A DNA stretch of 64,000 nucleotides from Leptospira abararensis (GCF_016918735.1 NZ_JAFFPR010000018.1:62001-126000), one strand, 5' to 3'. Counted from the stretch's first letter, positions 10,283 to 19,556 are shown. Notes: generated by a model from the letters alone, not told the origin. Numbers and translations are program-made.

Positions 10283-10362
10283 AACCCTCCCTCAGGTTTC
10301 CCTTCGGTAGGAGAAAAATAAATTTCAATCGATCCCTAGGCAATAGATTTTTCAATGGAGAT

Positions 10363-10818
10363 ATGATTTGGTATCTTCGTGTCTTTGGTGTATTTGTTTT
10401 GGTCTTTGGTATTGCTGTATTCCGACAAAATGAAACTCAGGTGGAACGGACCTGGGAAGTCACAAACAAACCAGAACTAGTACAAAAAGTTCTCTATGAC
10501 TCCTTCCAACCCAAATCCTCTCGATTGCCAGTCATAGGTGAAAGTTGGGAAACCAAAATCATGGGCGAAACAGTAAAATGCACTACAACCTCTGCCAACA
10601 CACAAGGCCAGACAGGGTTCCAAATTTCTGCAGAAGGATTCAAACACTACCGGACCTTAAAAGAATCCTACCGTTTGGAAGCCATCCAGAACGGTGTTCG
10701 CATCCATGGAAAATGGGAATTGGAAACAAGCCCAAACACCCTTTCCAAACTTCTATTTTTATTCTTTAGCGATGCCGATCTCGACCATATCGCCCAAGGA
10801 AAACAAAAACTATTTTAA
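10363..10818 (+). CDS. Small membrane-anchored protein of unknown function (SRPBCC-like?)
   Basis: The start is set at the ATG at 10363 because it is preceded by GGAG at 10357-10360 and opens a protein with an immediate membrane segment ([18 protein letters not shown]). The remaining 130 residues hold a [20 protein letters not shown] stretch and alternating hydrophobic strands. This resembles the ligand-binding START/polyketide-cyclase fold, but I cannot confirm the family. The open frame reaches upstream into the divergent phosphatase gene; that part is not needed. The stop overlaps the end of the convergent ispF gene by 4 bp. Confidence 0.6.
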   Translation: MIWYLRVFGVFVLVFGIAVFRQNETQVERTWEVTNKPELVQKVLYDSFQPKSSRLPVIGESWETKIMGETVKCTTTSANTQGQTGFQISAEGFKHYRTLKESYRLEAIQNGVRIHGKWELETSPNTLSKLLFLFFSDADLDHIAQGKQKLF

Positions 10819-11309
10819 GACTTAACCTTTGTACTTTCCAGTAGTACAGTTGCCATTACCATCACACCTTCACTACGACCAAGTGAACCCATTCCTTCGG
10901 AAGTAGTCGCTTTGATCGAAACACAGTCTAACGGTAACTTGGTGATACTTGCTAAAGAGGCATTGAGTTCTGCACGAATGGGATTGATTTTGGGATGGTC
11001 TCCCACATAAGTACAATCGATATTCACTAGTTTAAATTTTTTCTCTGCCATCAAGTCCAAACATTTCTCAATGATGCGAGTGGACTTCATATTTTTATAC
11101 TGCGGGTCTGTATCGGGAAAGTGAACGCCAATATCACCCAATGCTAAAGCGCCAAGAATCGCATCTGCCACAGCATGTAAGATCACATCCGCATCACTAT
11201 GACCAAGAAAGGCGAACTCCGATTTTACTTCGACACCAGCCAAAATTAGCGGGCGAAAGGGTTCATGGATTAATTTATGAAAATCGATTCCGTTTCCAAC
11301 TCTAAACAT
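10815..11309 (-). CDS. ispF: 2-C-methyl-D-erythritol 2,4-cyclodiphosphate synthase
   Basis: A 164-residue IspF, which converts CDP-ME 2-phosphate into the cyclic diphosphate in the non-mevalonate isoprenoid pathway. The zinc ligands are visible as D9 and H11 in GIDFHKL and H45 in ILHAVADA. The substrate loop GHSDADV and the C-terminal [15 protein letters not shown] motif are intact, and the length is normal (about 155-165). A good ribosome site (AGTAGGATCT) precedes the ATG. It follows nadA by 5 bp, so the two are cotranscribed. Confidence 0.97.
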   Translation of the reverse strand: MFRVGNGIDFHKLIHEPFRPLILAGVEVKSEFAFLGHSDADVILHAVADAILGALALGDIGVHFPDTDPQYKNMKSTRIIEKCLDLMAEKKFKLVNIDCTYVGDHPKINPIRAELNASLASITKLPLDCVSIKATTSEGMGSLGRSEGVMVMATVLLESTKVKS

Positions 11310-11314
11310 AGATC

Positions 11315-12301
11315 CTACTTTTTATAACTCAATTCTAACATACGATTCACAGATTTTTGTGCGAGGCGAATCACTTCTTCATCTAAAAAGATTTCAAACT
11401 GTTCTTTTAGAAGGGCATCTCTCACTTTTTCCAAAGTAATTTTCTTCATGTGCGGACAAGTTTGGCAAGTGGATACAAACTCTTTTTCAGGAAATTCCGC
11501 GCGCAAATTATCACCCATCGAACATTCTGTCACAAGCATAATTTTGTTTGTTTTACTTTGCCGAATGAAATCAACCATTTGGGAAGTGGATCCAGAAAAG
11601 TCGGCCTCTTTCACCACATCTTCATGACACTCTGGATGTGTAATCACAGTGAGTCCATCACTAAACAATCGTTTTGCGGAACGAATATCTTCTGGTGTGT
11701 ACATTTCATGCACCATACAACGTCCGGGATGGGAAATGATGGTTTTGGATGTTTGATTACGCACATTTCCTGCCAAATACTCATCTGGCAAAAAAATCAC
11801 AGTATCTCCTTCCACAGCATTTACAATTTGTACGGCATTGGCTGAAGTACAACAAACATCGGTTTCTGCTTTTACTTCCGCCGAACAGTTGACATACGTA
11901 ACGACAGGAACTCCAGGGTATTTGGCTTTGAGAGCTTTAACATCGTCTCTTGTAATGGCTTCTGCAAGAGAACATCCTGCTTTTAGATCAGCAATCAGAA
12001 CCTTTTTTTCTGGAGATAGAATTTTTGCAGTCTCCGCCATAAAATGAACTCCATTGAAGAGAATCATGTCGGCTTTGGTTTCCTTTGCCATTTTCGAAAG
12101 ATACAAAGAATCTCCAATGATATCGGACACTCCCCAAAACACATCGGGAGTCATATAATTGTGGCCGAGGATCACCGCATTTTTTTCTTTTTTGAGACGG
12201 TTAATTTCTTCCGCTAAAGGAAGGATCCTTTCCTCGATTTCATGAGGAAGGTAAATGGGATTTAATTTTTGAACCAATTGGTCTTTAGTTACCAGTGACA
12301 T
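11315..12301 (-). CDS. nadA: Quinolinate synthase A
   Basis: A 328-residue NadA that condenses iminoaspartate with dihydroxyacetone phosphate to give quinolinate for NAD synthesis, using a [4Fe-4S] cluster. Recognisable parts are LGHNYM near residue 46, [16 protein letters not shown] and the C-terminal cluster motif CQTCPHMKK. The length fits the short (about 300-350 residue) NadA class. The ATG follows TAGGAG with suitable spacing. It lies between the upstream lipoprotein gene (20 bp gap) and ispF (5 bp gap). No nadB or nadC is present in the window. Confidence 0.97.
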   Translation of the reverse strand: MSLVTKDQLVQKLNPIYLPHEIEERILPLAEEINRLKKEKNAVILGHNYMTPDVFWGVSDIIGDSLYLSKMAKETKADMILFNGVHFMAETAKILSPEKKVLIADLKAGCSLAEAITRDDVKALKAKYPGVPVVTYVNCSAEVKAETDVCCTSANAVQIVNAVEGDTVIFLPDEYLAGNVRNQTSKTIISHPGRCMVHEMYTPEDIRSAKRLFSDGLTVITHPECHEDVVKEADFSGSTSQMVDFIRQSKTNKIMLVTECSMGDNLRAEFPEKEFVSTCQTCPHMKKITLEKVRDALLKEQFEIFLDEEVIRLAQKSVNRMLELSYKK

Positions 12302-12321
12302 ACTGCACTCCTAAAAAAATA

Positions 12322-12834
12322 TTAAAACGGATCGGAACGAAGAATGGTGTCTGTTTCTCGAAGCCCAGAATCTGCTGGAGGAACCTCATTTTCTAAAGAG
12401 CCACATTGATTAAAAGCTTCTCGCCAGGATAGTTCCGCTTGAGAGGTCCCTGTTCTTTGGACTCTTCGATAATCGGAATTAGAATTAAAAGAATTCTGGT
12501 TACAAGCCTTAGAGATATTGTAAGTTAAATTGATTTTTGCAAAACAATCAAAGTATAAAATAGCAACCGCATCCGTACTCAATTCCTGTGGTAGAATTTC
12601 GCCTCTCATTCGTGAGACAAGCCCTGGGCAGACAGTCAAACTAGAGTCCGAAACAGCCACACAATTTGCTTCTGATAAAATAAATCTTTGACAGGCGGAA
12701 TTGATAGCGTTCCCCTGCGATAGGATCGAACTCAGTAATTCCGTATCAGAATCATCATTTGTTTCTTTCTTACAACCACTTGCTATAAAGACAATGCCTG
12801 TTAATAAAAAGAAAACCATCACCATTCTTCTCAT
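12322..12834 (-). CDS. Small lipoprotein, function unknown
   Basis: A 170-residue protein with a lipoprotein signal peptide: MRRMVMVFF, a hydrophobic core and the lipobox IASGC (Cys at about 21), then a charged KKETNDDSD linker. The mature part has five or so further Cys residues (for example SACQRF, EANCVAV, VCPGL, YFDCF, KACNQ, NQCGS), suggesting a disulfide-rich periplasmic or outer-membrane domain. It may be cotranscribed with nadA-ispF, with a 20 bp gap. Its first codons overlap, on the opposite strand, the first codons of the gene starting at 12794, which is unusual. Confidence 0.75.
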   Translation of the reverse strand: MRRMVMVFFLLTGIVFIASGCKKETNDDSDTELLSSILSQGNAINSACQRFILSEANCVAVSDSSLTVCPGLVSRMRGEILPQELSTDAVAILYFDCFAKINLTYNISKACNQNSFNSNSDYRRVQRTGTSQAELSWREAFNQCGSLENEVPPADSGLRETDTILRSDPF

Positions 12835-13552
12835 ACTGATTCTACTTTCCCTCCTTTTGGGCAGCCTTGTCTATATCCTTTTTCTGAAAAAAACGAAGTC
12901 AGATCCAACCCAAACTTCCTTCGATTCCCATTCCGAGATCTACTGGCAGAGGTTACAAAATCGTCCAGAGGTTCTCCTCGGGCCAGGATATCCTTCGGAT
13001 TTACGCGATTTTTTAGAAACTCTTCGCGGAAAAGAATCCTATCTTTGGAAAGGCGACAGGGAAAAAACCTTCGCCCATTTACTCGAAACCTATCCAGACG
13101 AAAGAGGCCAAGTTCTTTATGCGGTGTATGTGGCTTTTATGAATTGGAAGGAAAAAACTGTGGAACTGGAACAAAGAGAAGACCTATCTTCTTACGAAAA
13201 GCTAACAGCCGTGAATCGTTTGTCAGAAGAAATATTTCCTCTTGTCATTCGAACCATTCTTTTTCCCAAACACCCCACCACTCCACCAATTTTGCTTTTA
13301 TCTTACCTAGAAGATTATGTTCAGAAAAATCCCTACAGTTATTCCCGGGAACGGAAACGTATCTTTCTTAGGAAAAAGGAGGAACTCTACCAAACCGAAA
13401 AATGGGAAATCCAATCCTGGGAAAGCCCTATGTTTTTTCGCCAAGTGGTTGAGTTGATTTACGCAAGAGAAATCTTAGAAATGTCCGATGAGGAAAAAAC
13501 TACTTACCGCAGTGCAAAACAGGAGGAATTGAAAGTCGATTTTTGGAATTGA
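12794..13552 (+). CDS. Membrane-anchored protein, function unknown
   Basis: The start at 12794 gives MPVNKKKTITILL followed by a long hydrophobic helix to about residue 30, a classic single-pass signal anchor; the remaining 220 residues are hydrophilic and probably periplasmic. I do not recognise the family. The helical, charged body with repeated Glu/Arg pairs has no catalytic motif I can name. The start lies inside the first 41 bp of the divergent lipoprotein gene, so both 5' ends overlap. The ribosome site in front is weak. The lpoB-like gene begins 35 bp downstream, so they may share a transcript. Confidence 0.65.
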   Translation: MPVNKKKTITILLILILLSLLLGSLVYILFLKKTKSDPTQTSFDSHSEIYWQRLQNRPEVLLGPGYPSDLRDFLETLRGKESYLWKGDREKTFAHLLETYPDERGQVLYAVYVAFMNWKEKTVELEQREDLSSYEKLTAVNRLSEEIFPLVIRTILFPKHPTTPPILLLSYLEDYVQKNPYSYSRERKRIFLRKKEELYQTEKWEIQSWESPMFFRQVVELIYAREILEMSDEEKTTYRSAKQEELKVDFWN

Positions 13553-13569
13553 CAAGACCCGGTTGTATC

Positions 13570-13585
13570 CCCCATATAAGTGGGG
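13570..13585 (+). promoter_or_regulatory. Small hairpin covering the ribosome site of the lpoB-like gene
   Basis: CCCCA (13570-13574) pairs with TGGGG (13581-13585) around a 6-base loop. The GGGG that would serve as the ribosome binding site, 2 bases before the ATG at 13588, is inside the right arm. The structure is visible; a role in restraining translation is inference, and a 5-bp stem is modest. Confidence 0.35.
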
Positions 13586-13587
13586 TT

Positions 13588-14166
13588 ATGAAACAAATTC
13601 TTTTCTCCTTTCTCTTAGTAGGATTCTTATTCCAATGCAGTAGCAGTCCCAAACGACTTGACAACGCTGATGATTATATCTCCGACTCAGGTGGGCTCAC
13701 AAGCCAAGAATTGGTAAAAGCTGCGGACAAACTAGCAGGCCAAATTGGGGAGTACTTTAAAGAAAACCCACATGAAGAAGGTGTCTTTGTTGCCCACTTC
13801 CCTACACGTAACGATACATCGGAACAAATCCAAACTGAACTTTTCGACAACGCTTTTGTTTCGAAACTGATCAAAAGTAAAATTTATACGGTTCGTACAA
13901 AAACAAGAGAACAGTCATTAAACGAAATCCAGTTCAGTTTGTCCGGCCTTACTTCCAACCGACTTTCCATTGGAAAACTCAAATCACCCAACTTCTTTGT
14001 TCGTTGCGATATCAACGAAAACATGTTTACTTCTGATGGTGAAAAAATTGTAGAACAATCCATCAACATAGAACTTGTAGAAGTAGAAACAACTATTGCC
14101 GTTTGGTCTGAAAAAGTTTCTTATCGCAAATTAGCCGTTCGAGGAAATAAAGGGGTTAGCTGGTAG
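13588..14166 (+). CDS. LpoB-like penicillin-binding-protein activator lipoprotein
   Basis: The ATG at 13588 opens a lipoprotein signal (MKQILFSFLLVGFLFQC, lipobox Cys at 17). The mature part fits the LpoB/PF13036 family: an early SGGLTSQELVKAADKLAGQ stretch, an acidic/hydrophobic beta-alpha core, and a C-terminal VEVETTIAVWSEKVSYRKL strand. In gamma-proteobacteria LpoB spans the periplasm to stimulate the peptidoglycan synthase PBP1B, and relatives occur in gene pairs with COG3014 lipoproteins, as here (next gene 15 bp on). No penicillin-binding protein gene is in the window, so the partner is unknown. ftsZ lies just downstream on the other strand. Confidence 0.72.
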   Translation: MKQILFSFLLVGFLFQCSSSPKRLDNADDYISDSGGLTSQELVKAADKLAGQIGEYFKENPHEEGVFVAHFPTRNDTSEQIQTELFDNAFVSKLIKSKIYTVRTKTREQSLNEIQFSLSGLTSNRLSIGKLKSPNFFVRCDINENMFTSDGEKIVEQSINIELVEVETTIAVWSEKVSYRKLAVRGNKGVSW

Positions 14167-14181
14167 TCCCTCCATCATTCC

Positions 14182-15588
14182 ATGAAAAAAACAATTCTCT
14201 TTCTCTCTCTTTTCATTCTCGGTTGTGCCAGTGATTATAACAAAATCATTGAAGCAACCGAATCGGCATACTATGGGCAAAACTATGACTCTGCCATTCC
14301 AAAAATTCGAAAACTCTATGAAGGATCTTCCAGTAAGGACAAACTTCTATTTTTGATGGAAGCTGGTATGATTTTTCATACCAAAGGTGATTACGAAACT
14401 TCCAATAAAGTTTTTAAGGAAGCGGAAGACTTAGCAGATAATATCAGAGTCAGTATGACGAGGTCAGGACTTTCGTTTATCCTATCGGATAATGAATCCA
14501 ATTATACCGGTGAAGACTTTGAAAGAGTCATGATCAAGTTCTATATTGCAAATAATTACTTACTCCAAGGGGATACAAATAACGCAAAAATTTACTTCCG
14601 AAGGCTCGACTTCGAATTAAAAGAAATGCGTTTTTTGGCTCCGGAGTACCGACAAAACAATGCAGCTAGACTTATCGATGCCTATGTTTCAGAAAAACTC
14701 GGTCGTTACAATGATGCCCGTGTCCAATACAAAAACATGGAACAACTGATTGGAAAAAGTCAAAATCTAATTGCCGATAGATATTTGTTAGCTGTTAGAG
14801 AAGGTGACTCTGGTGACCAATCCAAGTTTGCGGCAGGCCGTAATAGTTTACAAGCTTACAACAGTTCTATGCAACGAACCTCTCCAGAAAATGAAAAACT
14901 TTCTGAAGTCATCATCATTCATGAAGCCGGTAAATCAGCGATCAAAATGTCTAGGGGAAAACTTATGGACGATGAATACTTTGCAGTTGCTCTAAGGGGC
15001 GCTGTAGAAGTAGGATTACGTGCAAAAGGTGCTGGTGCTTCTCTTGCAGGTGCAGTGGCAGCTCTATCCGTTGCGGAAAATCCAATCCCTATATACAAAG
15101 AAAGGGATCAAAAAGGTTCCCTTCCTAAGAAGTATTATATCAACGGTGTAGATGTTGGGTATTCGGATATCATGAACAATTATTCCGAAACAGCGATGAA
15201 CAATTTTAATGAGAATTACAAAACTCTTATCACAAAGAACCTGACTTCTTTGTCTTTAAAGGTAGTGGCTGCTGTGATTGCTTCGGAAGCTATGGCGCGT
15301 GCCATAGAATCTGGTGGAAAAAATAAAAACAATGATTTAGTATCAACTCTCATTCGAGTGGCCGCTGGAGCGGCGGCGGGACTTGCTGTTTCCCAAACGA
15401 TCGCCCCAGACTTACGTTGCTGGCGAACCATCCCTGCCAACTTTCAAGTCAAAAGAATCCTTCTCGCTCCGGGAGAATATGACTTTAAGGTAGAATCCCC
15501 AGGTTCTGTTGTGACTTCTGCTCCGAAAAAACTTTTGGTTGAAGCCGACAAACCTCTGTTTGTTTCCGTTCGTTCTTATTCGAACTGA
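14182..15588 (+). CDS. COG3014-family lipoprotein with TPR-like repeats
   Basis: A 468-residue lipoprotein: signal MKKTILFLSLFILGC with the lipid Cys at residue 15. Residues 20-190 form TPR-like helical pairs, a central region follows, and a Gly/Ala-rich, possibly membrane-inserting stretch is near residues 395-410 (AAGAAAGLAVS). The C-terminal beta segment is rich in Val. The arrangement (tetratricopeptide N-terminus, small Gly/Ala-rich helices, adjacency to an LpoB-like gene) matches the COG3014 proteins found beside lpoB in several proteobacteria. It likely works in the same envelope process, but its molecular role is not established. No clear terminator follows. Confidence 0.7.
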   Translation: MKKTILFLSLFILGCASDYNKIIEATESAYYGQNYDSAIPKIRKLYEGSSSKDKLLFLMEAGMIFHTKGDYETSNKVFKEAEDLADNIRVSMTRSGLSFILSDNESNYTGEDFERVMIKFYIANNYLLQGDTNNAKIYFRRLDFELKEMRFLAPEYRQNNAARLIDAYVSEKLGRYNDARVQYKNMEQLIGKSQNLIADRYLLAVREGDSGDQSKFAAGRNSLQAYNSSMQRTSPENEKLSEVIIIHEAGKSAIKMSRGKLMDDEYFAVALRGAVEVGLRAKGAGASLAGAVAALSVAENPIPIYKERDQKGSLPKKYYINGVDVGYSDIMNNYSETAMNNFNENYKTLITKNLTSLSLKVVAAVIASEAMARAIESGGKNKNNDLVSTLIRVAAGAAAGLAVSQTIAPDLRCWRTIPANFQVKRILLAPGEYDFKVESPGSVVTSAPKKLLVEADKPLFVSVRSYSN

Positions 15589-15638
15589 CAAACAAACTGA
15601 CTAGAATCGAATTACTGAGTCAGTCGAATGGTTTACTT

Positions 15639-16829
15639 TTAGTCGTTTTTTCTTCTTAAAAAAGCCGGGATATCGTAATCCTCCCCGTAGTTTTGAAACG
15701 GGGAGGATTGTTTCTGAGAAGAAAATCCCCTGTTGGATTGGCGAATACTTCGAGCAGAATCTTGTTCCTTTCCTAATCCAGAATCCTTTTCCTCACTCTT
15801 TCGAATGTATACCATGGGAGAAATGGATTCTTCGGAACCCACCGCCTTTTGTTCTCTTTGGTACTGTTTTCCTCGTTTGGAAAAACCAGTAGCAATCACT
15901 GTCACTCGGATTTGGTCCGAAAGACTCGTGTCTTCGTTGAGCCCAATGATAATGTTAGCATCGGGATCGGCTTGTGCTGTGATGATTTGCGAAACTTCGT
16001 TCCATTCATGAATGGTAAGATCATTCCCACCAGTTACATTGATGAGTAGAGACTTGGCCCCTTGGATGCTAGAGTCTTCAAGCAAGGTATTGTTAATGGC
16101 TTGTTCCACAGCCTCACTCACGCGTGTTTCCCCACTCCCTTCCCCTACACCCAAAATCGCATCCCCAGTATCTTTCATAATGGTTTTCACATCGGCAAAA
16201 TCTACATTGATGATTCCAGGATGGTTGATGATATCGCTGATTCCACGAACCCCGTTTAACAAGATATCGTCGATCACTCGGAAAGCCATATCCACAGGAG
16301 TATTTTTATCTACCACTTGAAAGATGGAATCATTACGAATGGTGATCAGAGTGTCTACATTGGCCCGGAGTTGGTCGATTCCTTGTTTGGCAAGTTCGGC
16401 CCTTCTTTTTCCTTCAAAGGAAAATGGAACCGTTACCACACCTACCACTAAACATTTCATTTCTTTAGCAATGGCTGCAATGATGGGAGCCGCTCCCGTT
16501 CCTGTTCCACCACCCATACCCGCAGTGACAAAAACCATATCCGCACCTTTGAGGGCCGATACAATTCGTTCTTTGTCTTCAAGGGCGGCCTTTTCTCCGA
16601 GTTCTGGATCACCACCTGCCCCCATCCCTCGGGTTACTTTGTTACCCAATTGGATTTTGACTTCTACAGGAGATTTTAATAATACTTGTTCGTCGGTGTT
16701 CATCACAATAAAATCAACACCTGTCATTTTGGAATGAACCATACGTGTGACGGCATTCATTCCACCTCCACCAACTCCAATGACTTTGATAATGGCAGGG
16801 CTTGTTTTTTCTTCTTCTAGGTACAACAT
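15639..16829 (-). CDS. ftsZ: Cell division GTPase FtsZ
   Basis: The tubulin-like GTPase that forms the division ring. Seen are the N-terminal [10 protein letters not shown] loop, the tubulin signature GGGTGTG (about 106-112), the T7 loop [11 protein letters not shown] and the C-terminal conserved peptide [10 protein letters not shown] that binds FtsA. Between core and tail is a charged linker rich in Gln, Ser and Lys. Two ATGs, ending at 16835 and 16829, are possible; I chose the inner one because TAAGGA sits 7 bases before it but only 1 base before the outer one. It follows ftsA by a few bases and is the last gene of ftsQAZ. Confidence 0.98.
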   Translation of the reverse strand: MLYLEEEKTSPAIIKVIGVGGGGMNAVTRMVHSKMTGVDFIVMNTDEQVLLKSPVEVKIQLGNKVTRGMGAGGDPELGEKAALEDKERIVSALKGADMVFVTAGMGGGTGTGAAPIIAAIAKEMKCLVVGVVTVPFSFEGKRRAELAKQGIDQLRANVDTLITIRNDSIFQVVDKNTPVDMAFRVIDDILLNGVRGISDIINHPGIINVDFADVKTIMKDTGDAILGVGEGSGETRVSEAVEQAINNTLLEDSSIQGAKSLLINVTGGNDLTIHEWNEVSQIITAQADPDANIIIGLNEDTSLSDQIRVTVIATGFSKRGKQYQREQKAVGSEESISPMVYIRKSEEKDSGLGKEQDSARSIRQSNRGFSSQKQSSPFQNYGEDYDIPAFLRRKND

Positions 16830-16839
16830 CGACATATCC

Positions 16840-18078
16840 TTAGAGATTATTCTCCATCCAACGACGAACCTTCTTCATCCAACCGTCTGAATCAGATCCG
16901 GAATGCATGTTTCTTTGTTCTAGGTTTTGTATTTTTGAACTATACTTAATGAGGCCAACGGCAGTGGCATATTCTGGTGAGGAAATTTTATCCACAAGAC
17001 CACTGAGGCCCGCAGGTTTGGCACGACCCACTGACAGACGCAAAACTTCCTCAGCAGTGGCTTCAATTCCTTGTAATAGGGAAGTTCCTCCTGTTAAGAT
17101 GACTCCTCCCGCCAAACTAGCCTTAAATCCTGACCGAACCAACTCATGATCAATCATTTCTAAAATTTCACGAACCCTCGGTTCCAAAATTTCCACTAGT
17201 TCTTGGCGAAAAACGGAACGTGAAGGTCTTCCGGAGATTGATGGAATTTCGAATTTTTCTGTAGGGTCCACCATATCAATACGAGTGTGACCATACCTTT
17301 TTTTGATCACTTCTGCTGTTTCGACTGTGGTTTTCAAACCGATCGAAATATCACTTGTGATATGGAATCCACCAAAAGGAACCACAGAGGAAAAAGCAAT
17401 TCCCCCATCCACATAAATGATGATGTCACAAATTCCAGCCCCAATGTCAATGACAGCGGTTCCTAAATCTTTTTCCCCTGAAGTGAGGATGGCTTCAGAA
17501 GAAGCAAGGCTTGATAACACTCGGTCCATTTGTAAAAGGCCGGCTTGTTCCACACAACGATCAATGTTGTTAAGTGCTGTGTTTCCACAAGATACAATAT
17601 GTACTTCAGCTTCTAAACGAACCCCTGTCATTCCGATAGGATCTTTGATATTGACTTGGTCATCCACTTTGAATTCTTTTGTGAGGACATGAATGACTTG
17701 TTGGTCGTTCGGAATATGAACGGCCTGTGCCGCTTCCACAACACGCATGATATCTGTTTCTGAAACAATACGTTCTCTGTTGGTAACAGCGATGATTCCC
17801 TTTTCATTGAATCCATTTACCGACTTTCCAGAAACATTAACAACCACCGTATTTACTTCTTGACCGGCCATAAGTTCGGCATCACCAAATGCCTCTATGA
17901 TAGACTTTGTTGTTGTTTCTATATTAACGATTGATCCGTTTTTGATACCGGCAGAAGGGTAAACACCTGTTCCAATAATTTCGATTTCATGATCTCCCAC
18001 AAGTCGCCCAATGACAACTTTAATGAGAGAGGATCCTAAATCCAAGGCCGTTATGATAGGTACGTCATCATAGGTCAT
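16840..18078 (-). CDS. ftsA: Cell division actin-like protein FtsA
   Basis: A 412-residue FtsA, the actin-family ATPase that anchors FtsZ to the membrane. The N-terminal phosphate loop [13 protein letters not shown], the inserted 1C domain, the second phosphate motif [11 protein letters not shown] (about 210) and the adenosine motif [14 protein letters not shown] (about 330) are visible. The tail [15 protein letters not shown] is the amphipathic membrane-targeting helix. It begins 1 bp after the ftsQ stop and ends a few bases before ftsZ, so the three genes are one operon. Confidence 0.98.
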   Translation of the reverse strand: MTYDDVPIITALDLGSSLIKVVIGRLVGDHEIEIIGTGVYPSAGIKNGSIVNIETTTKSIIEAFGDAELMAGQEVNTVVVNVSGKSVNGFNEKGIIAVTNRERIVSETDIMRVVEAAQAVHIPNDQQVIHVLTKEFKVDDQVNIKDPIGMTGVRLEAEVHIVSCGNTALNNIDRCVEQAGLLQMDRVLSSLASSEAILTSGEKDLGTAVIDIGAGICDIIIYVDGGIAFSSVVPFGGFHITSDISIGLKTTVETAEVIKKRYGHTRIDMVDPTEKFEIPSISGRPSRSVFRQELVEILEPRVREILEMIDHELVRSGFKASLAGGVILTGGTSLLQGIEATAEEVLRLSVGRAKPAGLSGLVDKISSPEYATAVGLIKYSSKIQNLEQRNMHSGSDSDGWMKKVRRWMENNL

Positions 18079-18079
18079 A

Positions 18080-18811
18080 TTAGTGGTAAACGGCGTCCTC
18101 TCCTCTTAAATCTATGGAAACAACTTTTACAGATTCTGCTTCCATATAAGCTAAAGATGCATATAATTTGCGAAACACATTCAATTCTAACTTATCACCT
18201 AAGTATACTTTAATGGGGTTTGGTGATTTTAAATACAATGTATAATTTCCATCACGTTCGACTGCAAGTTCTGAGATTCGTGATTTAAGTGCGGGATATA
18301 AGGAAAGGGCATGTCGCATTTCTTTGGTGATATCAAAAATCTGTCTGCCTTCTAGTTTTTGTTCCCCTACGGTGAATTGCCCACTAATCACAATTAAGTG
18401 ATCAGCTAACACTCGATCTCTGGAAAGTATCTCCAGATCTTCATCCACTTCATACAGGGAATTTCCTACATGTATGACAAATTCGGCGACTTTCTCCTGT
18501 AAGTTGATAATCAAAAATCCATCGGGATCGCGAGTGATTCTAACCTTCCGAATCCTCGGATGACTAGCCAGTCGTTTCTCCCAATCCTTCCAATCCCCAA
18601 TGTTTGGGGCTTTTGGATCCACTCCCAGATACAACAAAACCTCGGGCGGTGAGAGAGCCGTAAGGCCTTCCCACTCCACGCGAACCACTGGTTTTACGGG
18701 CCTACCCCAACGAAAGATAAGTCCGAGAGCCACAAGACCCACTAAAACTAAAAGGATCGGAACCACACGCCCAAATCGTTTTTCTTTGATTTCAGGGGGG
18801 GTGTCAACCAT
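18080..18811 (-). CDS. ftsQ: Cell division protein FtsQ/DivIB
   Basis: A 243-residue bitopic protein: short cytoplasmic N-terminus, one membrane helix (about 15-33), then a POTRA domain ([17 protein letters not shown] onward) and the beta-rich FtsQ domain with the phrase [18 protein letters not shown]. FtsQ/DivIB links the divisome parts FtsB and FtsL. It precedes ftsA by 1 bp. A terminator lies 55 bp upstream, so the ftsQAZ transcript probably starts in the 112-bp gap, though no convincing promoter stands out. No mur genes adjoin, unlike the classical dcw order. Confidence 0.88.
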   Translation of the reverse strand: MVDTPPEIKEKRFGRVVPILLVLVGLVALGLIFRWGRPVKPVVRVEWEGLTALSPPEVLLYLGVDPKAPNIGDWKDWEKRLASHPRIRKVRITRDPDGFLIINLQEKVAEFVIHVGNSLYEVDEDLEILSRDRVLADHLIVISGQFTVGEQKLEGRQIFDITKEMRHALSLYPALKSRISELAVERDGNYTLYLKSPNPIKVYLGDKLELNVFRKLYASLAYMEAESVKVVSIDLRGEDAVYH

Positions 18812-18865
18812 ATATTGATTATGTCACATAGTTAGGCTGTTTGGAAAGCATTTATCAGCAGGACA

Positions 18866-18892
18866 CAAAAAAAGGCCAGGCGAACCTGACCT
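18866..18892 (-). terminator. Rho-independent terminator of the small exported-protein gene
   Basis: On the minus strand, AGGTCAGG, loop TTCG, CCTGGCCT and a run of seven T form a strong stem (one G-T pair) and tail. It sits 32 bp after the stop of the gene at 18924-19289 and separates it from ftsQ. Confidence 0.85.
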
Positions 18893-18923
18893 TTCTCACT
18901 AGCTCAAATTGAATTTGAGGTGC

Positions 18924-19289
18924 TTAGTTTTGTGCGACTCTCATGGAACCTTGGCTTAGGTCCATAGAGACAGTTTGGTATTTTTTGGCTTCTTTTTCAA
19001 GAGCTTCTGCACGGCGAAGAAGTTCTTTCTTCTCGTTCATTTGGCTAAGAGCCTTACCACCACGAGTAGATCCTGCTCTGTCACGAAGTGCCTGAGCCAT
19101 CTCTACTTTTTCTTTTGCGATGTTCGCTAGGTATTCTGAAACAGCAGATTTTTGCGCCGGAGTGGTTGCTTGTTCAATCATAGCAGACTCCAAAAGCTCT
19201 AATCTTTCGTTTGTATCTAAAGCTTGGAGATTTGCTGTTGCAAGTCCCATAGCCAAGATCCCTGTTGCGATAATCTTTATTGTTTTCAT
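18924..19289 (-). CDS. Small exported helical protein, function unknown
   Basis: A 121-residue protein with a signal peptide (MKTIKIIATGILAMGLATANLQA, cleavage probably after ALQA near residue 23). The mature part is almost wholly alpha-helical and charged, with coiled-coil-like spacing (EKKELLRRAEALEKEAKKY) and no catalytic motif, suggesting a periplasmic helical protein. A clear ribosome site (GAGAGGA, 5 bases before the ATG) and a strong terminator show a well-made single-gene unit. Upstream lie three operator-like palindromes (19365-19471), so expression is likely regulated. I do not recognise the family. Confidence 0.75.
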   Translation of the reverse strand: MKTIKIIATGILAMGLATANLQALDTNERLELLESAMIEQATTPAQKSAVSEYLANIAKEKVEMAQALRDRAGSTRGGKALSQMNEKKELLRRAEALEKEAKKYQTVSMDLSQGSMRVAQN

Positions 19290-19364
19290 GTGATCCTCTC
19301 TAGAGTGGGAACCTCTTTTTCCGATTCCCTTTTTATTCTATGACTCAAGAAAACTCCTCAAGGA

Positions 19365-19471
19365 GATTAAATTCAATCGGAAAAACCAGAGAATTTCCCC
19401 AAGGAAAGGTAAAAGAAGGAAAAAATGGTGAAATCAGATTAATATTAATCATTTAAAGATTAAATTTAATC
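19365..19471. promoter_or_regulatory. Three operator-like 14-bp palindromes upstream of the exported-protein gene
   Basis: The 299-bp gene-free stretch 19290-19588 contains GATTAATATTAATC (19437-19450, perfect palindrome), GATTAAATTTAATC (19458-19471, perfect) and GATTAAATTCAATC (19365-19378, one mismatch). The first two have centres exactly 21 bp apart, two DNA turns; the third lies about 72 bp away, nearest the gene. The best guess for a minus-strand promoter is a TAGAAT-like box near 19335-19340, placing the nearest palindrome just upstream of the -35 zone. A dimeric regulator binding cooperatively would explain this. The regulator is not identified. Confidence 0.55.
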
Positions 19472-19529
19472 AGACCTCCTCATGGCAACTAATCATCAGA
19501 TGCAAGCGAGAAACTAGATGGATGAATGA

Positions 19530-19556
19530 AAAGACCCTCCGAAGAGGGTCTTTTCA
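19530..19556 (-). terminator. Rho-independent terminator after the caspase-like gene
   Basis: Read on the minus strand, AGACCCTC, loop TTCG, GAGGGTCT and TTTTC form a strong hairpin about 35 bp after the stop at 19589. The flanking A and T runs make it nearly symmetric, so it could also stop plus-strand transcripts. Confidence 0.8.

Noticed and set aside
15596..15624. Inverted repeat ACTGACT...AGTCAGT between the COG3014 and ftsZ genes
   Set aside because: The 15-base loop is long and no T run follows on either strand, so it is not called a terminator.
16830..16835. Outer ATG as the ftsZ start
   Set aside because: The AAGGA sequence is only 1 base away from it, while the ATG ending at 16829 has normal spacing. 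The alternative adds two residues only.
19327..19450. Short minus-strand ORF (about 35 codons) in the palindrome region, beginning at the ATG near 19450
   Set aside because: The nearest AGGAGG is about 21 bases from the ATG, the composition is Phe/Pro-rich with no recognisable feature, and the region is better explained by operators.
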